From Acidobacteriota bacterium (GTDB lineage: Bacteria; Acidobacteriota; Terriglobia; Acidiferrales; UBA7541): 64,000 nucleotides of DNA. The notes under the pieces are model-generated. The model had not been told where the DNA came from, searched no databases, and was given only the letters and a program-made list of their open reading frames with translations. A program made the translations under genes and the position numbers. The stretch spans positions 1-64,000 of the forward strand of contig QHYH01000080.1 in assembly GCA_003223215.1 (NCBI GenBank). The letters are read 5' to 3'. This document shows positions 35,967 through 45,487 of the stretch, in pieces. Position 1 is the stretch's first letter. The number at the start of each line of letters is the position of its first letter.

Positions 35967-36839
35967 CTACTCCGCGGTATAGGTAATTTCTATGCGATCG
36001 ATGAGAAAGCAAGAAAGAACGAGGACAGCGACAGAGAGGCAAAGCAAACCCAGGATGGCGAGCACGGGTGCGACCGGCTCGGCGACCACCGTGAAGATCG
36101 CCAGGGGTCCCTCGACCGGCAACTCGACCGGACATAGATGCCTCATATAGGAGGTCACGCTCAGCCGTTGGGCCCACGCGGGCAATATCGGAGCGATTGT
36201 CTCCCAGCCCATCAGGACGAGCCCCGGGACGATCGGATTTTTGAAAAGCAGGCTCAGGGCAAGAAACACAGAACCATATCCTATACACGTCAAGGCCGTC
36301 ACCAGCAGATAAGCGCCTAGTTGATGAAGGCCCGGCCCGTCAAAAATGTAGGACCAGCCGGCCGCACCAAATCGGTCGTAGGTCAAGTAAAAGCAAGCGA
36401 GAACAGCGCTTTCGAAAAGAAAGATGGAGATTAACGTGCCCGCCAGGAATTTCCCGATGACCAGTACTTCTCTTCTCACCGGAACAAGAAACTGGTAGTG
36501 CAGGGTGCGCTCGACCACCTCGCCGCGAAACAGCCAGGTGAAGATACCCATGCACGCGAAAAAGATGCCCAGCCGGACGTAGTAAAGATGAACGATGCGC
36601 GCGAGCACGCGAGTTGCGCTCTCGATGTAGAAGGGTTCGGCGGTGTTGCGGGCAAAGGCGCGCTGGACGAGAAGAATCACAACCGGGATCGCGGCCAGGA
36701 GATAGACCCACAGCCGCCGGCGGGCGAACAGGTTGCGGCGGATCTCGTTGCGCATGAGAACGAAGATCTGGGTTGCATAAAGCTCCCAGGGTTGTTCCTG
36801 TGTCCACTCCTTGGCCCGAGTGATGAGGCGTGCATTCAT
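35967..36839 (-). CDS. ABC-2 type permease, last gene of the sigma/FecR operon
   Basis: A 290-residue membrane protein from the ATG at 36839, chosen because it overlaps the preceding ATPase stop (ATGA). The frame is open 18 bases further up. About six hydrophobic helices are visible (for example YLLAAIPVVILLV, IFFACMGIFTWLF, FESAVLACFYLTY, LLCLSVAVLVLSCF). It pairs with the ATPase immediately upstream as an exporter half-set. Cargo unknown. Confidence 0.78.
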   Translation of the reverse strand: MNARLITRAKEWTQEQPWELYATQIFVLMRNEIRRNLFARRRLWVYLLAAIPVVILLVQRAFARNTAEPFYIESATRVLARIVHLYYVRLGIFFACMGIFTWLFRGEVVERTLHYQFLVPVRREVLVIGKFLAGTLISIFLFESAVLACFYLTYDRFGAAGWSYIFDGPGLHQLGAYLLVTALTCIGYGSVFLALSLLFKNPIVPGLVLMGWETIAPILPAWAQRLSVTSYMRHLCPVELPVEGPLAIFTVVAEPVAPVLAILGLLCLSVAVLVLSCFLIDRIEITYTAE

Positions 36840-37786
36840 ATAGGCCCACCGTTGCATCCGATCAAATATTGGTAAATTGAATCGACGTCGTCATCGGCCG
36901 GGGCGACTGCCTCCACTTCTATCAGACCGCTGCACACGATCTTGTTGAGCCGAAGATAAAACTGCTCGGCATCGCGCGTGCGAATCAGAACGCCGCGGCC
37001 GTCGTTCACTATCTTTGCCTCGACGACATGATTCAGTTCGAACGCTGCCGATGCCAGCCGCGCGGCATTCGAGCAACGCACCAGAATCTGCATCGGATGA
37101 TCGCGGACCTCTTGCCGCACTTCACGAATCTGGCCTTCCGCCACGACGTAGCCGCTGCTCATGAGTACGACACGATCGGAGATCCGGTCGACTTCTTCGA
37201 GAATGTGGCTGGAAATGATGACGTGCATTCCCTGCACGGCAAGTGCACCGAACAGAGCGATGGCCTCGGCGCGTGCGATGGGATCCAGCCCGTTGAGAGG
37301 CTCGTCCAAAACAAGCACTGAGGGATGGTGGGCGATGGCCTGCGCCAGACGGATGCGCTGGCGCATACCCTTGCTGTATCCAGCCACCTTGCGCCGCGCG
37401 ACCTGCGTCATGCCGGCCCGCTCCAAGGCCTCGTCGGTCAACCTTGCGGCCTGCTCACGGCCAAAACCATGGAGCCGCAGGGGCCAAAAAATGAAATCAT
37501 AACCAGTGGACCCGGGCGGGAAGGAATCGAATTGCGTGCAATATCCAACCTGCCGGAACAACTCCACAGGTTGACCCGTGGTTAACCCCAGCACGTGAAT
37601 GGATCCGCGCGTCGGCTTGATCAGGCCGGTGAGCAGGTTCAAAAGCGTGGTCTTGCCGGAGCCGTTCGGGCCTACGAGGCTGGTAATTCCCGGATCGAGC
37701 GCGAAACTCACGCGATTCACGCCCAGAACTTCCCCGTAAAACTTAGAGACGCTATCGAACACGATTTGGCGATTCGGACTCGTCAT
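36836..37786 (-). CDS. ABC transporter ATP-binding protein
   Basis: Nucleotide-binding subunit, about 316 residues from the ATG at 37786. That start overlaps the preceding permease stop by ATGA and has [15 protein letters not shown] as a normal N-terminus, while the longer frame adds an unlikely Cys-rich tail. Walker A is GPNGSGKTT, signature YSKGMRQRIRLAQA, Walker B VLVLDEPLNGLDP. A C-terminal domain of about 100 residues follows the switch His. It serves the permease encoded just downstream. Confidence 0.85.
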   Translation of the reverse strand: MTSPNRQIVFDSVSKFYGEVLGVNRVSFALDPGITSLVGPNGSGKTTLLNLLTGLIKPTRGSIHVLGLTTGQPVELFRQVGYCTQFDSFPPGSTGYDFIFWPLRLHGFGREQAARLTDEALERAGMTQVARRKVAGYSKGMRQRIRLAQAIAHHPSVLVLDEPLNGLDPIARAEAIALFGALAVQGMHVIISSHILEEVDRISDRVVLMSSGYVVAEGQIREVRQEVRDHPMQILVRCSNAARLASAAFELNHVVEAKIVNDGRGVLIRTRDAEQFYLRLNKIVCSGLIEVEAVAPADDDVDSIYQYLIGCNGGPI

Positions 37787-38667
37787 CCGCGCACAACCTC
37801 GCGCGCCTGCAAACGCGCATCCAGGATATACAGGGATAATACACACACCAGAATCATCATGATCCACGCTGCGAAAAGCGGAACTTGCGGCAAACCTGCG
37901 CGACCGACGAGTTCAGATTCCAGTCGAAAGCCCTTGACGAGGATTAACCTGAACAGCTCGGAGAAATTGAGCAGGCTTCCCCAGTAGGTGCCCAGGATCG
38001 TGTTGAAAATCGCGCCGAGTCCCGCAGGCACGAGAAACGCACAGAAGATAACACCAGTAGCCACGATGCGTAGCTTCACCCACGCCGAAACGGCCAGCGA
38101 AATGAGCGAGAGCATCGAAATCCAAACCGCCGAACAACATACGATGGGGACCACCATCCACAGATGCGACCAGGTCCAGCCGCCCTCTGCCAGTCCTGCC
38201 TGGAGGGAAAACAGGATCAGGCCAGGCACCCAAGTGACCACGGAGAGAAGTAACGCGATCACGGCGCACTTCCCAAGCACGTACTCGGGCCGGCTAAACG
38301 GCCGGCTCAAGAACAGCGGAAGGGCTCCATTTACCAAGTCCCCCGCGACCAGGGTCGGGCAGACCCAGCAGTTCAATAGAAACGCCAATTGCGTTTGTAT
38401 CATGGTCAGCGTAAAGAAGAATTTGTTCTCGACCGCGAATCCTCCGGCGACGTGGAATTGAAGGAATTGTTGGACGGCACTGTTGTTGGCTAGGAAAATG
38501 TAAGCGGCGAAGAACAACGTCGGCACGAGTGCGAGAACGAATAGCAAAACGAATACGCGGGAGCGGAACAACCCGGCGAAGGCGTAGCGCGTGAGCACCA
38601 GAAAGCGAGACCGTTCCGGCGTGAGCGGGCCGTGGTAGGGCCGGTAGCGGCGCTTATATACGGCCAT
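37783..38667 (-). CDS. ABC-2 type permease
   Basis: A 294-residue membrane protein with about six helices ([80 protein letters not shown]-like, [16 protein letters not shown]). The [21 protein letters not shown] segment is typical of ABC-2 exporters. It overlaps the upstream ATPase by 14 bases and the downstream ATPase by 4, so the four transporter genes are translationally chained. Confidence 0.8.
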   Translation of the reverse strand: MAVYKRRYRPYHGPLTPERSRFLVLTRYAFAGLFRSRVFVLLFVLALVPTLFFAAYIFLANNSAVQQFLQFHVAGGFAVENKFFFTLTMIQTQLAFLLNCWVCPTLVAGDLVNGALPLFLSRPFSRPEYVLGKCAVIALLLSVVTWVPGLILFSLQAGLAEGGWTWSHLWMVVPIVCCSAVWISMLSLISLAVSAWVKLRIVATGVIFCAFLVPAGLGAIFNTILGTYWGSLLNFSELFRLILVKGFRLESELVGRAGLPQVPLFAAWIMMILVCVLSLYILDARLQAREVVRG

Positions 38668-39592
38668 TGCTCCCTCCTGATTGCTCCATGGCGTTGAGAA
38701 AAATGTCCTCCAATGAGTCGCGCCGCTGATTCATACGGCGAATCTGAACACCACGTTCCGCAGCAACCTTGTAGACGTCTCGGATCTCAACCGCGTCCGG
38801 CAAAACCACCTTCATCCGGCCATTTCCAAAGAGCGCGCACTCGCATCCGAGACCCTGGAGGGCCGAGGCGAATACGGGTTCCGCCCCGCAGGTTTCCATC
38901 TCCAGAAACTTGCGCTTGGTGCGGCGCTCTTCCGCAAGGTTACAAATCGAGGCGATGCGGCCGTCTCGCAGGATCAGCACCTGGTCGCAAGTTTCCTCGA
39001 CGTCGCGTAGAAGGTGCGAGGAGAGCAAGAGGCAGATGTCGCTGGCTTCTCGAATTTCGCAAATGAGTTCGAGGAGCCGCTTGCGAGCGGGCGGGTCCAA
39101 GCCATTGGTGGGTTCGTCGAGGATGAGCAGCCTAAGTCCGTGCGCGATGGCCTGAGCGAGCTTTGTCAACTGCTTCATGCCGAGAGAATACGTTCCCACC
39201 ATGCGATAGCGCGCTTCACCCAATCCGACGTACACAAAAGCTTCGTGCGCGCGTTCCATGGCTTGATCCGTAGGAAGACCGGAGAGTTCGGCCATATACT
39301 GGACGAAACGAACGCCGGACATCTTGGCGATGAAGGCGTCCGTCTCCGGCATGTATCCGACCAGCGCACGCAGTGCCTTGCCGTCTCTGCGACTATCCAG
39401 ACCAAGTACGCGAACGCTACCCTCGGAAGGCGTGTGGAAGCCCAGAATCGTGTTGATGAGTGTGGATTTCCCGGCGCCATTCGGGCCCAGCAGACCGATG
39501 GCCCGGCCGTCCAGAACGCCCGTCAGGCTGCGGAGAATCGTTCTCCCACCGAGCTGGACCTCGAGCCCGTCGAGCTCTATTGTCGGGGCCAT
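38654..39592 (-). CDS. ABC transporter ATP-binding protein
   Basis: Nucleotide-binding subunit, 312 residues from ATG 39592 (a TTG six bases upstream is possible). Walker A is GPNGAGKST, signature [14 protein letters not shown], Walker [16 protein letters not shown]-terminal extension carries [14 protein letters not shown], typical of exporters of the NatA/CcmA type. It is the first transporter gene after fecR (12-base gap) and pairs with the permease downstream. Confidence 0.87.
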   Translation of the reverse strand: MAPTIELDGLEVQLGGRTILRSLTGVLDGRAIGLLGPNGAGKSTLINTILGFHTPSEGSVRVLGLDSRRDGKALRALVGYMPETDAFIAKMSGVRFVQYMAELSGLPTDQAMERAHEAFVYVGLGEARYRMVGTYSLGMKQLTKLAQAIAHGLRLLILDEPTNGLDPPARKRLLELICEIREASDICLLLSSHLLRDVEETCDQVLILRDGRIASICNLAEERRTKRKFLEMETCGAEPVFASALQGLGCECALFGNGRMKVVLPDAVEIRDVYKVAAERGVQIRRMNQRRDSLEDIFLNAMEQSGGSNGRI

Positions 39593-39604
39593 GGTCAATA
39601 GTTA

Positions 39605-42223
39605 CTACGGATTGCGGCTAAGGGAAGTTCCATGGTCCGCCCGACCGAGCAGGTGGAATAGAGTCATCAGACCCGGATTCAGGTCCAGGAGCGTGCCGTT
39701 GCTAGCGACTTCGATTCGGTCCGTTCCCCCGTACGCACAAATCACGCTCGGCTTCGAATCCGCGGCCAACTGTTGAAGTACCGCGAACTGCTGCGAAGTG
39801 ACCTGAGAAGCAAGGGGTTTCAGGACGGGGCTCAAGTTCTGATACAGCATCCCGGAGAAGTTCGCTTGGCTGTCGCTCGGCAGGAGCGAGCGAAAAGAAG
39901 CGGAGCGAGCCAGCGACGAGCCGCGGGCGTGCGTATCAAGTGCTGCCAAAAGCAGCGCGCGAGATGGCGCCAGGAGCAGGTAGCCGTCGCCCAAGGTGTA
40001 ATCGCACTCTGCTGCCATTCCGGGGCCGAGCATGTGGATGGTGTAGAAGGTCCTGCCTCGGATTTGTTGCTGTTCAAGCCTCAGCGCGGGCGCATTCGAT
40101 CGTTGTGCATCTTGATTGCTGCGCTCGATCCACTTTTCGATCAGGAGTTCGAGAGCGCCCGGATTGTTGACCTCGACGATCATCTTCCACGAGGGAGTCG
40201 GGAGCAGCGGCCCATCCAGCGCGAGGGTCATTTCCCCGCCCAATGCGCCGGCGAGGTCGTCGCGAAGGTCGAACCCGAGCTTGGCGTTCATTTCCGCGAG
40301 ATTACTGCTGAAATGGGGATCGGAGCTAAGCACGCTCAGCAGATCATCGAACATCAATGCGGGCTGTTTCGCAACGAGCGAGACAGCCGCTTCGGCATTG
40401 GCGGAAACATAGTCAAGCGAACCCATCGGAGCCGGTTCTGCCAGCCAGGAGGGAATACCGACCCGCGCGCCAGCAAATTCCAACGTTAGCCGGTTGTCGC
40501 CATGATTCGGCGTGTCGCTGCGCGTCGCAACCAGATATTTCACATTGTTGAAGCCGCTGGTTTGAAACGCCATCGAGGTGCTGTTCTCCGGAGTGTTCAG
40601 GATGGTCGCGAAATTGACGGCTACCAATGTCTCGGCGCCGCCGCTATAAACGCTCAGGATTCTCTGAGCAAAATCGGTGTTACCAAACGGTTTTGTTCCG
40701 CCATCGATTTGCGCGTTCATCTGGCGTACGGATTTGGCGTCGCCGCCGACGACTAACATATTCTGGCGCACAAGCATAACCACCCCATGGGTGTTATCCG
40801 CTAAGGACGCGAGGGATTGCGGATTCACGACGTGCAGGTCCGGCACTCCGTCACGGACTGTGAACGCACCCGCGAGATGGTTCTGCAGAAAATTTTCGAG
40901 TCCCGGATCGCGAACTTCCGACAGCAGCACAGGGCCGTCCTTCGAGCCGCCGCTCATGGTAATTACGACCTCATCCCCCAAAAACCGGCTGAGCGCGCGG
41001 ACTTGTGCAAGCAACTCTTCCAGTCGTTGCGGAGAACGATCCACCCCGCCCCACCACTGCTGAAGCACCGGGCTTTCAGCCAACTGTTGCTGGAAGACCT
41101 GATTCGCCTGTTCGAGAGCTTCGCCAAGATTAGGGATACTGACGTACAGGATTGTATCTTGAGGCAGCAAAGGGAGGATGTTGCTCTCATAACGAGCCGG
41201 AGGCGTGGGAATTTGCTCGAATTTTGCCCGGAGCTTCGAGAACTCTCCAAGCAGCGCCAGTTCGTGATCGAGATCACGGCTCCACGCGATTTCTTCGCGC
41301 ACCGGAACCAACGCCACGGCCTGCGTGGTGGCGAGTTGATCGCCAGAGTGCAGAATACTTTCCCGGCCGGAATGACGGACGTGCACCTCGCCTTCGATCA
41401 CCGTCACGCGCGAGCCCTTGGTGCCGGCATTAATGGCAAACATCGTGCCCGTGACCGCCACGCGGCAATCCGGCGCGCTCACGTACAGGTGACCACGGCG
41501 GCGTTTGGCGGCGTGCACGATGATGCCGCCTTGATCGAGTTGGATGGTAGTGTCGCGGCGAGTCGCGCTGACGGCGAATGCGGAGCGTTGATTCATTTCC
41601 ACATCCGAACCATCCAGGAGCTTCACGGTCGCGTGCGATCCGGCCGCGGTACGAATGAACTCTTCGCTGTCGACTTTGTCCCCGGATTTCAACATGCGAG
41701 TGTTCTTCGCGCTCACCGCGAAGACTTGGCCGTCAGCGGAAGCGATTCGCGCGCGAATACCCGGCGGCCCGGCGAAATACCAGCTAGTCCCCGCCCACAC
41801 CAAACCAACCAGCGCGGCCGCTGCGGCTGCAACAAAGAACGGCCAGGAGGAGCTCCGACGGGCCACGTTCGCTGTCGTTTCCAGCTGCCAATTCGCAGCG
41901 GCATCGGCTTCAAACCCTCGTCCATGAACAACGGCGCGGCAAGAAATGCATTCACGCAAATGGTCTTCCACAATGGCCGCGCGAGCAGGCCGCAGTTCGT
42001 GTTTGTAAAACGCAGGAAGCAGGGCACGAATATCGCCACAACCCTGGAGCACATGCCGGGACTCGGCGGTCGCCAGGTCTCCTTCGCCCGCTTGGATCCG
42101 CTGCCACACCCTCCGGGCGGATGCAGCAAGTGATTCTGCGTCAGGCTGATCTTCGCGAACCTGGGAGATGGCCTGGTCAAGACAGGAGTCCCGCTTTGTG
42201 TCAAAAAGACCTAAAATCTTCAT
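39605..42223 (-). CDS. FecR-domain anti-sigma-like membrane protein
   Basis: An 872-residue protein. N-terminal cytoplasmic zinc-finger-like anti-sigma motif H88-x3-C92-x2-C95, a single membrane helix about 128-150, then a FecR domain about 155-290 (SGDKVDSEEFIRTAAGSHA, DCRVAVTGTMFAINAGTKGS, VIEGEVHVRHSG). The long C-terminal periplasmic part (about 350-870) is of unknown family, with ILPLLPQDTILYVSIPNLGEA and repeated helical/beta segments. It overlaps the sigma factor gene by ATGA, which supports a sigma/anti-sigma pair (family knowledge plus context). Confidence 0.8.
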   Translation of the reverse strand: MKILGLFDTKRDSCLDQAISQVREDQPDAESLAASARRVWQRIQAGEGDLATAESRHVLQGCGDIRALLPAFYKHELRPARAAIVEDHLRECISCRAVVHGRGFEADAAANWQLETTANVARRSSSWPFFVAAAAAALVGLVWAGTSWYFAGPPGIRARIASADGQVFAVSAKNTRMLKSGDKVDSEEFIRTAAGSHATVKLLDGSDVEMNQRSAFAVSATRRDTTIQLDQGGIIVHAAKRRRGHLYVSAPDCRVAVTGTMFAINAGTKGSRVTVIEGEVHVRHSGRESILHSGDQLATTQAVALVPVREEIAWSRDLDHELALLGEFSKLRAKFEQIPTPPARYESNILPLLPQDTILYVSIPNLGEALEQANQVFQQQLAESPVLQQWWGGVDRSPQRLEELLAQVRALSRFLGDEVVITMSGGSKDGPVLLSEVRDPGLENFLQNHLAGAFTVRDGVPDLHVVNPQSLASLADNTHGVVMLVRQNMLVVGGDAKSVRQMNAQIDGGTKPFGNTDFAQRILSVYSGGAETLVAVNFATILNTPENSTSMAFQTSGFNNVKYLVATRSDTPNHGDNRLTLEFAGARVGIPSWLAEPAPMGSLDYVSANAEAAVSLVAKQPALMFDDLLSVLSSDPHFSSNLAEMNAKLGFDLRDDLAGALGGEMTLALDGPLLPTPSWKMIVEVNNPGALELLIEKWIERSNQDAQRSNAPALRLEQQQIRGRTFYTIHMLGPGMAAECDYTLGDGYLLLAPSRALLLAALDTHARGSSLARSASFRSLLPSDSQANFSGMLYQNLSPVLKPLASQVTSQQFAVLQQLAADSKPSVICAYGGTDRIEVASNGTLLDLNPGLMTLFHLLGRADHGTSLSRNP

Positions 42224-42768
42224 AGCGCACCTTTTCTGAACCCACGCAATCCCTTCTTTAATTGCGCACGTGCCCGGAATAACGTTACCGCCACCACCGC
42301 TTGCGACGTGTCCATCAAGCGAGCGATTTCGCGGTTGTCCAACCCTTCGAGATAGCGCAGCGTGAACATCTCCGCAACGCGCGGATGCAGATTGGCAATC
42401 CCGCGGCGGAGCTGCTCGCGAGTTTCGGAAGAGGAAAGAGCCCGCTCAGGGGACATTGCGGAAGTTGCCTGCAGCGTGTCCGCGGGTTCGACCGGCACTG
42501 TCTCTCGACCGCGCCGCGCACGAAGCAAATCCAATGCCGCATTGACCGCGGAGCGCTGAAGATAGCTCTCGAGATGGGTGATGCGGCGGGAAGCGATGTC
42601 GCCGCGCGCCAGCCGCAAGAAGACAGATTGCGCGACGTCTTCGGCGTCTGCCATGCTCCCGGTCACCCGGTAAGCGGCTTGGAGGACACGTGCATGATGC
42701 GCCCGAAAAACCGCCTCAAGCTCCCTAGCCGGCTGGGTCACCATGAGGTTTTCTATCGCGGCTGCCAA
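42220..42768 (-). CDS. ECF RNA polymerase sigma factor
   Basis: A 182-residue sigma factor. Region 2 includes FRAHHARVLQAAYRVTGSMAD with DAEDVAQSVFLRLA. Region 4 has LHPRVAEMFTLRYLEGLDNREIARLMDTSQ. The start appears to be TTG at 42768: a strong AGGAGG lies five bases upstream of it, whereas the next ATG (42744) has no such site. It is the first gene of a six-gene minus-strand operon (sigma, FecR, ATPase, permease, ATPase, permease). It probably controls its own operon in response to the FecR protein. Confidence 0.85.
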   Translation of the reverse strand: MAAAIENLMVTQPARELEAVFRAHHARVLQAAYRVTGSMADAEDVAQSVFLRLARGDIASRRITHLESYLQRSAVNAALDLLRARRGRETVPVEPADTLQATSAMSPERALSSSETREQLRRGIANLHPRVAEMFTLRYLEGLDNREIARLMDTSQAVVAVTLFRARAQLKKGLRGFRKGAL

Positions 42769-42977
42769 GCACCCCTCCTGGCCGTTCCATATCTGAGACG
42801 CGATAGCCGAAGAATTCTTAACACGTATTTTCCTTCTGGAGCAGGAAAATCACCGAGTTAGGCCTAGTACCGAGCTTCGAAAGACATTTGGCTATACTGA
42901 CAGCCGAGCTGAAAACACAGGACTTAGCGGTGTCGATGCGCCACTCTTGACACTCGACGGCTTTCATGAAGTTTCGC

Positions 42978-43175
42978 GGGCGTGCAGCAAGGCTAGAAGT
43001 CAATCCAATGGGTGGAAGTCCCATCGACAGAGCATTCCAGTGGCTGTCGTGGTTATATCCAGCGTCGAGAAGGGCGACCGACTCGATGGAAGCCTGGAAG
43101 TAAAAGTCCCGATGGCCGGGAAATTCCCGGTCAGATCCGCAGACGGGCATGGATGGTAGCGAAAGGCAGTTTGTT
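42978..43175 (+). ncRNA. Possible group II intron 5' fragment
   Basis: The segment starts GTGCAGC, contains the hairpin ATGGGTGGAAGTCCCAT and further short dyads such as CCGGGAAATTCCCGG, and ends near GGTAGCGAAAGGC. Group II introns start GUGYG-like and have a similar GGGTG-AGTCCC hairpin early in domain I. No reverse transcriptase gene follows: the ABC permease stop is at 43194. The reading frame on the minus strand here (42818-43180) looks spurious. The assignment is by pattern memory only. Confidence 0.35.
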
Positions 43176-43193
43176 TCCACGCCGTTTAGAGTC

Positions 43194-43904
43194 TCAGAAT
43201 TCCCGCCTTTCCACGACCAGCATTGAGGCCAGCACCATCAGAGCTGCCACCGCCAAACTGGCCAGGATCCCCGGCCACGGTAGGTGTTTTCCGAGAAGAA
43301 AGGTCTTTCTATCGATCGAGAAATCCCCGGTCACCAGCCGCCAAGCGTTGAAACGGGGGATCCAATTATCGAACACCAATACAGAAAGGAGCACCACTCC
43401 AAACGCTACAGCTGGAGCTGTATATTCACCGACGACCAACGATGAAACCAAAACGGCCATCGCAAAATAAACCAGGCCGCCTCCGGTCAACAGCACAATG
43501 TAAGATCCGACCTGGGTAATCGAAATTGGCATTCCTGCCCAAGCAGAAATTACAAAAACCGTTAGCCAAGGTACTACGCCCAGTACAATTGCCTCCGCTA
43601 ACCCCACTCCAACGCGAACGCCCAACACCGTGGCTCTGCGAACGGGTAAGCTTAAGGTCAGTGACGATGTCCCAACCGCTTTTTCTCGAACGATTCCGCC
43701 CATCCCCAAAAGTACGCACGCCAAAATCCACATAATCACAAGGAACTGCTGATTGATGAACAATAGACGGTTGAAGCCTGACTTCCATTGCGGGCGTAAC
43801 AGACCTTCAGCATGATAGACGAAGACTCCACAGAAGATCGTGACAGTTGCTAGGCTGGTGAGAAATCTGGCTCGCGTCTCAAGCCAGAACCTGTACCAAA
43901 GCAC
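43194..43904 (-). CDS. ABC-2 type permease of the GntR-controlled operon
   Basis: A 236-residue membrane protein with six helices (LATVTIFCGVFVY, FLVIMWILACVLLGMGG, AIVLGVVPWLTVFVISAW, SYIVLLTGGGLVYFAMAVLVSSLVVG, AFGVVLLSVLVF, ILASLAVAALMVLASML). It lies three bases after its ATPase gene. The operon type (YtrA-like regulator, ATPase, permease) is known from exporters responding to cell-wall or antibiotic stress, but the cargo here is unknown. Confidence 0.82.
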   Translation of the reverse strand: MLWYRFWLETRARFLTSLATVTIFCGVFVYHAEGLLRPQWKSGFNRLLFINQQFLVIMWILACVLLGMGGIVREKAVGTSSLTLSLPVRRATVLGVRVGVGLAEAIVLGVVPWLTVFVISAWAGMPISITQVGSYIVLLTGGGLVYFAMAVLVSSLVVGEYTAPAVAFGVVLLSVLVFDNWIPRFNAWRLVTGDFSIDRKTFLLGKHLPWPGILASLAVAALMVLASMLVVERREF

Positions 43905-43907
43905 GAT

Positions 43908-44801
43908 TCAATTCTCCTTGACGGTCTCCAGAAATATCTCTCGCAGTCCCACGGGAGCAACCTCGACGGAAACGGCATTCAAACAGTGCGCACGCTCAAC
44001 CAATGCCTCCGCATTCCTGCTGGCCAAGACGCTCATTTGATGTCCGCTCGTGCGGATTCTCTCGACGCCTGAAATCCGAAACTCACGCTCTGGCGCGGGA
44101 AATGGAAAAACCAAATCAATGCGCCGGTAAGACTGACGGAGTTCGTCTAGCGGCGCATCCACTACTAAGCCACCCTTCTCAAGAATGCAGACGTGATCGG
44201 CTACGCGCTCAACCTCAGCAATTTGGTGCGAGGAAAAGAAAACTGTTACCCCATCCGCCGATTGGGCGACAAGGGTTTGCAGAAGATTTTCAATCCCGAC
44301 CGGATCGAGCCCGTCGCTTGGTTCATCCAAGATCAGCAACTCGGGACGGCGAGCGAATGCCAGCAATAGGGCCAGTTTAGTTCGCATTCCTTTCGAAAGT
44401 TGTTTGATCTTCTGGCGTGTCGGCAACTCGTAGTCGCGAAGCAGCTGGCGTTCGACGTTTGTCCGCCAATCGGAGTAAAAGGAACGGGCAAAACTTATCG
44501 TCTGCTCAACCGTCATGTAGCCATATAGAGGCTTGTCTTCCGCCACGTAAGCAACCCTGCGCCGCGTGTCAAGATTCGCTTTTTTGTCTGTGATTTGTTT
44601 TCCAAGTACCGTTCCGCCGCCGGCAGTGGCACGGACCATGCCGAGTAGCACCTTGATCGTCGTGCTCTTGCCAGCGCCATTTCGGCCGAGAAACGCCGTA
44701 ATCCGATTGCGGCCTACCGAGAGATTCAGCGCTCGGACGGCCTCCCTATTACCGTACGACTTGGTGAGCCCTTGCGTCAGGATTACAGCCTCGTTCGTCA
44801 T
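43908..44801 (-). CDS. ABC transporter ATP-binding protein of the GntR-controlled operon
   Basis: A 297-residue nucleotide-binding subunit. Walker A GRNGAGKST, signature LSKGMRTKLALLLA, Walker B LLILDEPSDGLDP, followed by the switch His in FFSSHQIAEVE. A C-terminal domain of about 80 residues ends LREIFLETV. It overlaps the regulator gene by ATGA at its start and precedes the permease by three bases. Confidence 0.88.
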   Translation of the reverse strand: MTNEAVILTQGLTKSYGNREAVRALNLSVGRNRITAFLGRNGAGKSTTIKVLLGMVRATAGGGTVLGKQITDKKANLDTRRRVAYVAEDKPLYGYMTVEQTISFARSFYSDWRTNVERQLLRDYELPTRQKIKQLSKGMRTKLALLLAFARRPELLILDEPSDGLDPVGIENLLQTLVAQSADGVTVFFSSHQIAEVERVADHVCILEKGGLVVDAPLDELRQSYRRIDLVFPFPAPEREFRISGVERIRTSGHQMSVLASRNAEALVERAHCLNAVSVEVAPVGLREIFLETVKEN

Positions 44802-45193
44802 CGTTTTCTCACGGCCTCGGCCGCGTAGAGCAGCTCTGCTTCGAACGCCCGGCGGATCTCCGCGTCCAAAAGGCCATCCTCGCGTAGTTGCTCGATAAGA
44901 TCTCGAATCCGACGGCGCGCCAAGTTCACGTCATTCTCCAACGATCGGGTGCGACGTTTCACGCACACAAAGGCTCCGAGGCCCTGGCGCAACTCGAGAA
45001 GGCCCTCGTGTTCCAGTTCGCAATAGGCCTTCGCGACAGTATTTGGACTAACGACCAATTCCTCGGCGAGAGTCCGGATGCCCGGCAGTTGGTCACCGTC
45101 ACGTAACGCGCCGGTTTCGGCAGCGTGCCGAACTTGTTGCATCAATTGCAGGTAGAGAGGTTGGCCGGTCGTTGGTGTGAGCTTATAAAACAT
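44798..45193 (-). CDS. GntR-family (YtrA subfamily) transcriptional regulator
   Basis: About 131 residues from the ATG at 45193 (MFYKLTPTTGQPLYLQLM), the usual beginning of YtrA-type proteins. The open frame runs 51 bases further but through a perfect operator palindrome. The winged helix is in LPGIRTLAEELVVSPNTVAKAYCELEHEGLLELRQG. The short C-terminal part has two helices (NLARRRIRDLIEQLREDGL), as in YtrA rather than longer GntR classes. It is the first gene of the regulator-ATPase-permease operon and probably represses it. Confidence 0.87.
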   Translation of the reverse strand: MFYKLTPTTGQPLYLQLMQQVRHAAETGALRDGDQLPGIRTLAEELVVSPNTVAKAYCELEHEGLLELRQGLGAFVCVKRRTRSLENDVNLARRRIRDLIEQLREDGLLDAEIRRAFEAELLYAAEAVRKR

Positions 45194-45200
45194 GCCGTCT

Positions 45201-45224
45201 GCTGTACCGCTGTAAAGGTACAGC
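45201..45224. promoter_or_regulatory. Operator palindrome of the YtrA-type regulator
   Basis: GCTGTACC and GGTACAGC form a perfect 8-bp inverted repeat with an 8-bp spacer (GCTGTAAA), 8 bases before the regulator ATG. A TTGACC box lies 15 bases further upstream on the minus strand (45239-45244). YtrA-type repressors bind GTAC-containing palindromes next to their own start, so autoregulation is likely. Confidence 0.65.
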
Positions 45225-45487
45225 GTGACAGTCGACGCGGTCAAGGATCTCGTCGAAGAGTGCAGCTTGAGGCCGAGAGATCCTTCGGTCGCGCTGGCTG
45301 TTCCACAAACGAGGCTCCGCAGGCGACATTCCTAGGTTCCCCGGATGGGGCATAGAACACATCGTGCGTCGACGTATGTCGACGTACCGTTGACACCGAC
45401 ACGTCGCGGCCTTAAAGTCATCTTTGGGTTACGAAGTCTGCGAAATCTAGAGCTCTTGCTGTTTAAAGATACGAGAGGCCCCAGCCC

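Noticed and set aside
40817-42133. 438-residue plus-strand open frame
   Set aside because: It is antisense to the FecR-domain protein, which has clear FecR and zinc-finger motifs.
42818-43180. 120-residue minus-strand open frame
   Set aside because: It lies over the possible group II intron fragment, has no family, leader or ribosome site, and is Ser/Cys-rich in a non-coding manner.
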